From the NCBI RefSeq assembly GCF_900497805.2, contig NW_020945064.1, positions 10,225,348-10,289,347 on the forward strand: a DNA stretch of 64,000 nucleotides. Reading direction: 5' to 3'. Below, one piece after another: positions 55,752 to 64,000 of the stretch. Source of the stretch: Vombatus ursinus (Eukaryota > Chordata > Mammalia > Diprotodontia > Vombatidae). The stretch's first letter is position 1, and every line of letters starts with the position of its first letter. The notes under the pieces were generated by a model. The model had not been told where the DNA came from and made no database searches. It saw only the letters and a list, made by a program, of their open reading frames with translations. The position numbers and the translations under genes were made by a program.

Positions 55752-56225
55752 ATTGTTTGTTCTTCTTTCTGGAAGAGGGCCAATGACATCGGGAGGGTGA
55801 TGTCTTGACTTGCAAGTGAATTGGAATTCAGTGAGGCAGAGCTCTCTCCTCCAGAGTCATCAGAGTCCAATGGCAACAGATAGGTCAGGACAACCGGAGA
55901 CGGTCCCAGATGCAGTGGGAGACTGTGGTCTTTTTAAGCTGCGGTCTTTCCCAGGTCTCCTTTTGTTTGAGGCAAGACCCACTCAGTAGTTAAAGGATAG
56001 CTAAGAACTGAGGCAAAATCTGGCCTAGTTTGTCTTCACAAAACAATCAGTCTGGGAGGGGAAGACCGTTAGAGTTTCTGGTCTGAACAGAAACAATTGC
56101 TGTTTACACTCACTCTGAGCCATCAGAATCCAAACAATGAGCAAGTGAGGCTTGGGTTCTGTCTGATTTATTATTGGCCAATCAGTGTGAGACAGAGTGA
56201 TCTGGGTTTAAAGGCACAGTCAAGT
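55752..56225 (-). mobile_element. RTE-tailed dispersed repeat, copy 2
   Basis: Partner of 755-1206. Landmarks: TGTTTGTTCTTCTTTCTGGA, CAGATGCAGTGGGAGACTGT, GGTCTTTCCCAGGTCTCCTT, AACAGAAACAATTGCTGTTT, ATTGGCCAATCAGTGTGAGA. It carries an internal segment (CAAAATCTGGCCTAGTTTGT, AAACAATCAGTCTGGGAGGG) that copy 1 lacks. Confidence 0.7.
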
Positions 56226-56297
56226 AGCTCCATATATACTATTAACAATTATTATTAATAATATGCACAAACATACACATGTACATATGTATATGTG

Positions 56298-56395
56298 CCT
56301 GGAAATAGAAATAGCAAACTGCTCCAGTATCTTTGCCAAGAAAACGGCAAATGGGAGCATGAAGAGTCGGACGCAACTGAAATGACTGAATAACA
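56298..56395 (+). mobile_element. MAR1 3' fragment
   Basis: CTGGAAATAGAAATAGCAAA, CTCCAGTATCTTTGCCAAGA, AAGAGTCGGACGCAACTGAA. Only the RTE-like tail half is present. 56396-56735 is unassigned apart from a short (CA)n. Confidence 0.85.
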
Positions 56396-56735
56396 ACATA
56401 AATGTCTATGTTTATATGTATGTGGGTATACACACACACACATTACAGGCTACTTATGCCATCATATGTCTTTCCACAGTCCTTTGTCTTACTTGTAATT
56501 TTGATCCTCTTAAGATTGCGACATCCCACAATCTGCAGTAACATAGCATCACCAGAATATTGATGTAAAACGATGGCCTGTTTTGTTTAATTGGGAGCAA
56601 ATTGAGATTATAGAAAGCACTAATAATCAATGAACTGGTATCTAAGCTACCCTCATCTCATTTAATTCCCATCCCAGTTCATTGTTCAAGATGTACATGA
56701 AAAAGGAAAGACAGTTTCTTCCCTCAAGGAATCCA

Positions 56736-57255
56736 CAGCTCCTGGCACATAATTGGTGCTTAATAAATGTTTATTGAATGAGTCTCCACTTTGCATCTCC
56801 TGCCCACTCAGGTGTCAACTCCACACAAGATGCCCCTCCCAAGATAAGCTCCTTACTCCTAAACTCATCACCATTACCCTGCTAACTCAAGTCTTGATTA
56901 ACACCATCTCCCTCTGCCTCCTCTTCCCTCTGATGAGAGGGCTGGAGGTTATAGTACCAAGTTCCTCCCAATGCCCTTTACAGAGGACAGAAACTATACT
57001 ATCAGTTTACTCCACTTTGCATCTGCTCCTCTGCTTGGTTTCAATTACATACCAGAACATCATTGCACTGGGTACCTTTTTGTATCCTTCATTCTCCCAC
57101 CCCACATTTCTATCTTCTTTTGTGTGTCGTCTTCTCCTTAAAATTGTAAACTTCTTAAGGGTAGAGGCTGTTTTTCTTTTTGTTAATTGCATCCCTAATG
57201 CTTAACAGAGTGCCTGGCACATAGTAGGCACTTAATAAATATTTATTGAATTGAT
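56736..57255 (+). mobile_element. L2 3' regions (one tip, then one long copy)
   Basis: 56736-56790: ACAGCTCCTGGCACATAATT, GGTGCTTAATAAATGTTTAT. 56800-57255: a second, longer L2 ending AAACTTCTTAAGGGTAGAGG, CTAATGCTTAACAGAGTGCC, TGGCACATAGTAGGCACTTA. The 150-codon + frame at 56753 is fortuitous. Confidence 0.75.
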
Positions 57256-57465
57256 TTATTAGATTGGATTAACTATATGCTTATGGACCAATTCAATGGA
57301 CCAAAGTTGGATTGCCCATTCAACTGCAATAGAAAAGACATGAGCAACTGTTAATACTATACATGCACATATGTCTATATGTGTGTATGTGTATCTCTAT
57401 GTGTAAAGACATATAGACAGTAATTTTTACAGTTTTATATGTATTAGCTATGTATATATGAAATA

Positions 57466-57706
57466 TTTTGTTCTTGTTTAGTCATGTCCAACTCTTCCTG
57501 ACCCCATTTGGGGTTTTCTTGGCAAAGATACTGGAGTGGTTTGCCATTTTCTTCTCCAGCTCATTCTACAGATGAGGAAACTGAGGCAAACAAGGTGTAG
57601 TAACTTGCCTAGGGTCACACAGCTTATAAATGTCTGAGGTCAGATTTGTACCTGTATTCTCCTGGACTCCAGGGCCAGCATTCTAACCACTGTGCAACCC
57701 ATCTAC
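57466..57706 (-). mobile_element. MAR1-type SINE
   Basis: TTGTTCTTGTTTAGTCATGT, GACCCCATTTGGGGTTTTCT, CTACAGATGAGGAAACTGAG, CACTGTGCAACCCATCTACC. Confidence 0.93.
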
Positions 57707-57709
57707 CTT

Positions 57710-58228
57710 TAAACATGAAGCATATATGTAATGAAAATGTGAATAGGAGACTGGACATCAACACTTAATAATAGCTGTTAAGCTGGTGATTCTTAGAAAT
57801 TGACAAAATTTTTAATGGCTACGTGCAAGTGCTTTATTTGGACAAGCTGTTATCATGACTTCAATCTGGTGTATTTTACCTTCGAAATAAAGAAATCCTA
57901 TAACCAAACTATCAAAGAAGTTGGGAATTATAATTTTGGCCAGCACCAGAGAAGAAGAAAAATCAACACTATTTAAATAATTGCTTAAAAAAATTCCACC
58001 TCCTAAATGAGTTTGCCTACTGTGGCCAAGATGTTGTTGTGTCCTACAGTCACATCGTTTCAAATGTTAAATGGATGAAATTACTGCAACTTAAATGCTG
58101 TAAAGTCATCAATAGCAATTAAAACAGTAACCACATTCAAAAAATAAGTCCCATAAAATCTTGTCTCTCAATCAGCCTCAATAATTTCCTAAGGTTATTT
58201 CTAGCTATAAAATTCTGTGATTAGCCTG
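57710..58228. other. No recognised feature
   Basis: An 83-codon minus frame (57812-58063) reads rather protein-like (FDSLVIGFLYFEGKIHQIE) but I cannot tie it to a family, and it has no repeat or splice context. Confidence 0.35.
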
Positions 58229-58229
58229 C

Positions 58230-58560
58230 GTTTATGATAGGTAGTATCTCAGATTCTAGTACCAGCTCTGTGACTTTGGACAAGTTAGTTAAGACCATAT
58301 AATTGAGACAAAGAAGGGAACCTTAATAAATGAGTAGACTGAGGCCCAAGAGGCTAAGAGACTTGTCCAAGGTTACAAAAATATTAAGGACTGAAAGAAA
58401 TCTTCAAACACAGGTTCCTCTAAAACTTCCAAAGTCCATGGTCTTTTCATTGTAACAGTCTGCCTCTTAACCTCTCTGTGACTCCATCATCTCCTCTTTA
58501 GAAGGAGGTGGGTAGACTAGATAATGCCCAACTTCTCTTTCAACTTTAAAGGTCTAAGGC
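58230..58560. mobile_element. MIR (+) split by a reversed MIR
   Basis: Forward head 58235-58290 (TAGTATCTCAGATTCTAGTA, TGACTTTGGACAAGTTAGTT). Reversed insert 58300-58470 (TGAGTAGACTGAGGCCCAAG). Forward remainder 58470-58560 (TAACCTCTCTGTGACTCCAT, AGACTAGATAATGCCCAACT). Confidence 0.7.
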
Positions 58561-58699
58561 ACTGCTTCCTTGCTGGGCATCCATTTCTGATTCACATCAT
58601 CGCAGAATAATGCTTCTATTGTCTAACACTGACACTCTGAAATTATGAATCAACAGCATTTTTCCCAACCTATTTTCATCTGACTCATGACATGAGTTT

Positions 58700-58890
58700 C
58701 TTTTCTTTTTTTTTTTTACCACTTCCTTTGGGAGAATATGACACTGTCCAACAAATTCTGCCAACAAGAACATTTCTTGATATCTAGCTTGAATTTTCCT
58801 TTGCTTAATTTCATCTCATTACTCCTAATTGTGCTCCTTTGTACCCCACTTAATAATTTCTCTCATTCCTTGGAAGGAAACAGATTTTTT
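58700..58890 (+). mobile_element. L3/CR1-like fragment
   Basis: ATTTCTTGATATCTAGCTTG, AATTTTCCTTTGCTTAATTT, CATCTCATTACTCCTAATTG, TGCTCCTTTGTACCCCACTT follow a CR1/L3 3' region order. Orientation tentative. Confidence 0.45.
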
Positions 58891-59224
58891 CCCCTTTTCC
58901 TGTCCAAAATGGAGTACTTGCTAAAGTATAACTCAGAATGAGGATTGGCAGTAGAAAGCAACAGAGGGCATTTAAGTTTCCATAGAACTATTTTGAGAAA
59001 GGTTCGAAATAGCAATTGGTAATGATTGAAAAGGTGGGAAAAATCTGTAATTTAATACATGTAGGTACTGTCCATAATAGCATTGGTTTTTGGAGAAGAG
59101 AAGTGATGGGAAGCCATTTTCTGGGTCAACAAACGATAGATTACATAAGTCTTCAGCCATAAGAAGTCAAAATGAAGTGTGCAGAAAAACACCAGAAAGC
59201 CTGAAAGCGAAAGCCAAGATGTCT
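58891..59224. other. No recognised feature
   Basis: Nothing identified. Confidence 0.45.
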
Positions 59225-59610
59225 AGTTTCAAAGATGATTAGACTTGGCATCAGATCTGGATCTACCACCTACTAGCTATGTGGAATCATATGACACAGA
59301 GACCCTAAAAATTCTTTTAATTTAATCCAATCCCCCCTCCCATTTGGTCAAGGAAGGACCTGAGCCTCATTGAGGTTAAGTGACTTGTTCAAGGTCATGA
59401 AAAGAATGAATACGATAACTGGGATTCAGAATCAAAGTCAGCTGTCTTTTTGGGAAATTTGGCTTTAATTTCTTCAGATTCTTTATCTGTGAAACGAGGA
59501 TAACTTTCACACTCCCTGTCTTGAGTCGTTTGTGAGAATCAAATAAGATTAGATATGAAAAGTCAGTGTGTAAATGTTTGCTATTGCTAAATGACACTTT
59601 AAAATAGTTT
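59225..59610. mobile_element. MIR (+) split by a reversed MIR
   Basis: Forward 59230-59288 (TGGCATCAGATCTGGATCTA). Reversed 59295-59450 (GAGCCTCATTGAGGTTAAGT, GGGATTCAGAATCAAAGTCA). Forward 59455-59605 (TTCTTTATCTGTGAAACGAG, CGTTTGTGAGAATCAAATAA). Confidence 0.7.
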
Positions 59611-60349
59611 CCAAAGAAAAGCTGGACCCTCCTAAGTCCCAACGAATGTCTTTTGAGCCTGTTTTTAGCTCACAGCAAATTACTTACTCCAGGTCACCTT
59701 TAAGCTGCCTTAAAACCCTGGACTACTTTGGAACAAAATAAAGCTTGTTTCTTTCCTACCTTTCATTTTTCTTGGGCACTCACACCACAAAAACTCCATT
59801 CACAAAACTCCATTTGACACAAACTCACCACCACAGAGAGAATTTGAGATAAGATTGAAAAAGCCCATTCTTTAATTCGAGGACCCCTCAGTCTTTGCCA
59901 AGAGTCAGATCTAGCCAGTTAAGGTCTGCCCTGGAATGAGCATGGTGTCTGAACCTCTGGTCTAGTGCTTCCTATTGAAACTAAAGTTTGTATGAGGGCC
60001 GTGTTTGACAAGGTCCTTGTATGTACCTTCAAAGTTGAGTTACAAGTTGCTGAAGGAATCTGGAACAAATGTACAAACTAATCCAAACAAATCCTGGAAA
60101 TATTAGGTCATTTATTTGTTTGCTGGGGATTTAAGCTTAGGAGTTTAAAAACATCATCTTAACTGGCCCTCTTCTAATAGAAACCGTTTCCCTCCTTAAT
60201 GTAGGAGATTCCTTCCCTGCTCATTAAATTCATCTGGGATTTTCCCTAAGTGTTTTACCAAGAAAAAACAGAAGAGGAAAAACCCAGTTTTCTGGAAAAC
60301 TATCAGCTGGACTCCTGCTTCATACACACAATATTTTTAGTTTTTAGAA
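59611..60349. other. No recognised feature
   Basis: About 740 bp with nothing I can name. Confidence 0.42.
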
Positions 60350-60525
60350 AAAGTTGCATTGGGTGGCAAAAAAGACTACTATCCTGAGAATCTTGGGTTC
60401 GAGTCTTACTTTGAATCATTGTAATCATGGGCAAGTCGTTTCACGTCCCTCATTTGCAATTTCCTCACCTGAAAAATGAATGGGACTAGATAATCTCCAG
60501 TGTGATTTCTGTATCCTTAAGACTT
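60350..60525 (+). mobile_element. MIR copy
   Basis: GTTGCATTGGGTGGCAAAAA, CTTGGGTTCGAGTCTTACTT, CATGGGCAAGTCGTTTCACG, GACTAGATAATCTCCAGTGT. Confidence 0.78.
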
Positions 60526-61184
60526 GTTTTCCCCTCTCCTCATCTAATTCCTTTTAAAGGGACAGTATCTCAAAATGACCCTTGAAGGCAAATAAGAAAG
60601 AGACAAATGTCTTCCAATGAACTCTTTTGAAGAGCTTTTGGACACTTCAAGATACCAGCTTCTAAAAGATGAAGAAAGTGATTGGGACAAAGAGAAGGCA
60701 GGACACAAAGTGGATGGAACAAGAGGTCATATGTTCAAAGAGGGTATGGCATGACTTTAAAAGGGAGAACAGATGAGGGAAAATGTAAAGAACAGGATTA
60801 GGAATCCTGAGCTAAAGTTACAGAACAATTGACACTGCATCCTGATGAATCCACCAAGAATTAACATTATTGAGAATAGATGCAGAATCATCCTAGCAGG
60901 GGAAAGAAATAAGAAAGGTTTTAAAAGGTGAAAAATACTTCTTAGAAAAGGATTATGCAAACTTAGAGAACTCAGAGAGAATGGATAAGTGGGATAGAGA
61001 AAATGTGGAAACAGGAAAGGTACAACAACGTGTGGGGGGGGGGAGTGTCAGGGTCAGAGTAACAGGGTAACAGGGGATAGGGAAAGAGGAAGTTGTAGGG
61101 AGGAGACCAGGTTTAGATTAATGTTAAAAAAAAACCCACAACCAAAATGTAGAGATGAACCTAAAAACAGTACTGGTTATACAT
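60526..61184. other. Unassigned, purine-biased
   Basis: A-rich on + with a (G)11-type run near 61036. Could be eroded upstream L1 sequence belonging to the fragment at 61340, but no block is convincing. Confidence 0.35.
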
Positions 61185-61335
61185 GCATACATACACACAT
61201 ATATACACAAATACACACACATACAATGCATTATACACACATATGCATGTATATATATATGTACATATGTACACATTTATGCCAAGTGAGTATATATATA
61301 TATATGTATATATGTATGCGTGTATATATAGTAAA
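61185..61335. repeat. ACACAT/TATA microsatellite
   Basis: Alternating CA, TA and TG steps, including a TATATATATATATG core. Confidence 0.93.
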
Positions 61336-61339
61336 ATTA

Positions 61340-63260
61340 ACAATATAAAACCCTAAATGTGAACAGATTTAATTCCCCAATAAAAAAGAAAGATAATGGA
61401 CTAAAACAAAACTCAAAAATTTGCCATATACAAAAATACATTTATTTCACAGGGTAAAAATTAAATGATGAAACAAAATTCATTATGTATCATGTGACTC
61501 TTAAAAAGCAGGATTTGCAGTGACATGTTCCATAAGGCGATATTAAAAATTTGATAATATCAAGAGACAAAAAAGAAAGCTACATTATACTTAAAGACAT
61601 TATAGAAAATAAAAAGTATCAAATATATCAGCACCAAAGGATAGTGTTGAAATTATTTAATAAAAATAGGCAAATTATAAAAAGAATAAAAAATTATAGT
61701 ATCTCAAGGAAAATTAAAAAAAAGGAACTGTTTAACAGACATAATATTTTGGGGGTTTTTATTGTTGTTTAGTCATTTCGATCATGTCTGACTCTTACCA
61801 AACCTTAAATTATGTTACAGAGCAGTAGACATCAAAATGATTTGGCACTGGTTAAAAACCAGAAACAGAATCGAATAGATCAGATAATCAAGAATCAGAA
61901 GAAATCAAAGCAGTATCTCAGTGTCTTATAGACTCTCAAACATAAATTAGTGAGGGAAAGACTATTTTTTAGAAGATCCACTTGGAAAATTGGAAAGGGA
62001 TTTGTCAAAAATTAAGTTTAGACCAACATTTTTAAAAATCATATATCTTGATAAACTCAATATTTAGCCTAAATATTGAAAAAAAAATCCTTGTGAGGAG
62101 ACTACAACAATATATCTGGAAAACAATTCATTATGACCAAGTTAAATTTGTACCAGGGATACAAGGATAATTCAATGCCGAGAAGCATTAGTATAATTAA
62201 TCATGTAAACAACAAGAAGTACAAAAAGGAAAAACTAGAAAAGAATTAGATCAGGTGTCTTTCATAGCTAGGGGGATAAGCACTAGCTAAACAAGGGACA
62301 GCCCAAAAGATAAAACAGACAACTTTGCCTGAAAAATAGTAAAGCTTTTGCATGAGTAAAACCAATAAAGATAGGATAATAAAAATAACTATAAGGAGAG
62401 AAAAATCTGTATCAAATATTACTGATAAAAAGTATGATATTTAAGATCTCTCTAGCAAACTGACTCAGTTGTATGAATCATTATCCCATAGATAAATGGT
62501 CAAAGGATAGGAACAATTGTCAAAAGAAGAGCTGAAAACTATAAATGTCCATACAAAAACAGCTCCAAATCACTAACAGTAAGAGACACGCAAGGTAAAA
62601 CAACTCTGGTGTTCTTCTCCACACAAAGATGACAAAAAATAGGAGCAGTCAATGTTGAAGGGGTTCTGGAAGAACAGACATACCAATTCTCTGGTGGCTC
62701 AGCTTTGAACTGAACTTCTAATTGTTCTGGACATCAATTTGGAATTATGTAAGAAAAAGTGACAAAATGATCCATTTAATATGACCCAGCAATTGCACTA
62801 TTGGACACATACCTCAAGGCAGTCAAGGATGGAAACAAAGGTCCACTACATACCAAAATTCATAGCCATGTCCTTTGTGGTAACAAAGAAGTAGAGGTAT
62901 GATATGGCTGAAAAAAGCTATGTATTAAGAAATGTAATTTGCAGTAAAAAAAAAAATGAGGACTTCAGGAAAATAGAGGAAAATTGATGTACAATGATAC
63001 AGAGTTAAATAAGCAGGACCCAAACTGCAATATACACATTGACTCCAATCATATTGAGTGACAAAATCACTGAAAGGAAGCTAAACTCTAAGGAACTGGA
63101 AAAACCAATGAAGATCCCAAAGAGTTTGTAATGAAATGTACCCTAACTCCTCATAGCCAAAACATGGAGACCTAGTAGGCAGGCTATTCACTGCCTATAT
63201 TATCAGATACAATATCTGTTATGAGATATTTTTCTTAAATATTTTCTTTGTCACAAGGGG
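61340..63260 (+). mobile_element. Very old, rearranged L1
   Basis: 61345-61680 is endonuclease-like (AACAGATTTAATTCCCCAAT = NRFNSPI; RDKKESYIILKDII). 61800-62060 matches the ORF2 thumb end (AAAATGATTTGGCACTGGTT = KMIWHWL; ACTTGGAAAATTGGAAAGG). 62080-62240 is earlier RT text (ATTCATTATGACCAAGTTAA, then TTTGTACCAGGGATACAAGG). 62290-63230 returns to the C-terminus and 3' UTR (AATTGCACTATTGGACACAT). The RT part is out of order. Stops throughout. Confidence 0.72.
61755..61800 (-). mobile_element. MAR1 tail fragment
   Basis: TTTTTATTGTTGTTTAGTCA, TTTCGATCATGTCTGACTCT: only the reversed RTE-like end remains, inside the old L1. Confidence 0.7.
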
Positions 63261-63439
63261 GAGTTAAATCTGGAGCTGAGGAAGAAGGTATTCCTCTTTT
63301 GCCAAATCACCAAGTGATTACACAGTAAAGAGAAAACATAGTAATAGTATTTATTTTAAAAAAAAATAGATACAAGAAGAAAGATTTCATTAGTGTGGGG
63401 ATTCCATCCACCAAGACATTTCCAATGGTCTAAAATTTA

Positions 63440-63685
63440 TAGTCTTAGAGAGTTGTATGAAACTCAGATAGGTTAAGTGATCTGATTTGAACTCAGGTAT
63501 ATCTCTTTCACTGATGCCTCTTGGACAGTTTTGACATTTTGTTTCAATGCATCTGCTATTTACTACTGTAGGACCCTGGATCCATTGCTTACTTATATAA
63601 TACTTCAGTTTCCTTGTTCATAAAATAAAGGAATTGGATTAGATGATTTCTAAGGATCCTTGTAACTCTAAATCTATGACCTATA
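63440..63685. mobile_element. MIR pieces in both orientations
   Basis: 63455-63530 reversed (GGTTAAGTGATCTGATTTGA). 63555-63680 forward (CAGTTTCCTTGTTCATAAAA, GGAATTGGATTAGATGATTT). Confidence 0.65.
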
Positions 63686-63762
63686 CATTGCACAAAGGGT
63701 TGGGTTGTTTTGTTTTGTTGGGAGATGACTGGTTGGTAGAACTTGTGAGTTCTACAATAATC

Positions 63763-64000
63763 TATAGCTGGGTGGTGCAGTGGATAGAGTTCTGGGACCT
63801 AAAATCAGGAAGACTTGGATTCAAATCCAGCTTCAGACACTTATTAGCAATGTGACCCTGGGCAAGTCACTAACCCTGTTTGCCTCAGTTTCTTCATCTG
63901 TAAAATGAGCTGGAGAAGGAAATGGCAAACCACTCCAGGATCTTTGCCAAGAAAACCCCAAAAAGGGTCACAAAGAGTTGATAAAACTCTGAAACTAAAA
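63763..64000 (+). mobile_element. MAR1-type SINE, at the window edge
   Basis: AGCTGGGTGGTGCAGTGGAT, ATCAGGAAGACTTGGATTCA, GTGACCCTGGGCAAGTCACT, GAGAAGGAAATGGCAAACCA, AAAGAGTTGATAAAACTCTG. Essentially complete; the window stops within its A-rich end. Confidence 0.95.

Noticed and set aside
56753-57205. 150-codon + frame with Leu/Cys-rich text
   Set aside because: It lies across L2 3' UTR copies; no domain, and L2 3' UTRs often stay open by chance.
57812-58063. 83-codon minus frame with protein-like text
   Set aside because: No family match I can make, no conserved motif and no genomic context. Kept only as an unassigned stretch.

Overview
The window looks like intergenic or intronic DNA from a marsupial. 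The evidence is the repeat content. There are about a dozen copies of a tRNA-headed CORE-SINE whose tail ends in the 'CAAATGGGGTCACGAAGAGT' type of sequence (MAR1 family). There are two poly(A)-tailed tRNA SINEs of the WSINE1/SINE1 type, several marsupial-style L1 elements, and a dense older layer of MIR/THER1, L2, L3/CR1-like and RTE-like fragments. The WSINE1-like tails hint at an Australian lineage, but I cannot fix the species. I found no intact host protein-coding gene, tRNA, rRNA or CRISPR array. Almost every open reading frame lies in a transposon, a microsatellite or random sequence.

Layout. 1-11 kb: MIR and L2 fragments, microsatellites, a repeat with an RTE-like tail (755-1206), an antisense RTE-like LINE (7281-8345) carrying an unusual L1-derived insert (7574-7907), and an antisense 7SL RNA retropseudogene (8545-8818). 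11-18 kb: a full-length but dead L1 on the + strand (11098-17869), flanked by an 11-bp target-site duplication. Its parts are a 5' UTR with a ~327-bp tandem repeat, ORF1, a long purine-rich inter-ORF spacer, ORF2 and a 3' UTR. 18-34 kb: MIR, L2 and MAR1 layers, a perfect 34-bp-arm hairpin (20572-20646), a diverged family present three times in 2 kb, and two repeat-poor stretches that may be conserved noncoding DNA (29.9-30.7 kb and 32.1-32.9 kb). 34-35.3 kb: a protein-like, degraded tract that may be a processed pseudogene of an unrecognised gene. It is split by a MAR1 copy, which itself contains a perfect 56-bp palindrome, and by a WSINE1-like copy. 37-38.6 kb: an old L1 fragment. 40.9-46.7 kb: an antisense L1 split by a MAR1 and by a younger truncated L1. 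A 13-bp duplication flanks this L1 together with ~640 bp of downstream sequence, which suggests an L1 3' transduction. 47-64 kb: mostly MIR and L2, with a second 7SL retropseudogene (52267-52582), a hAT-like element, a Z-DNA-prone alternating tract (50786-51067) and a scrambled old L1 (61340-63260).

No genes act together here. What the window records is layers of transposition, with nested insertions giving relative ages, plus at least two perfect inverted repeats that look like template-switch mutations. Family names are from memory of repeat consensus sequences; no database search was run. Boundaries of old repeats are good to roughly 10-30 bp.
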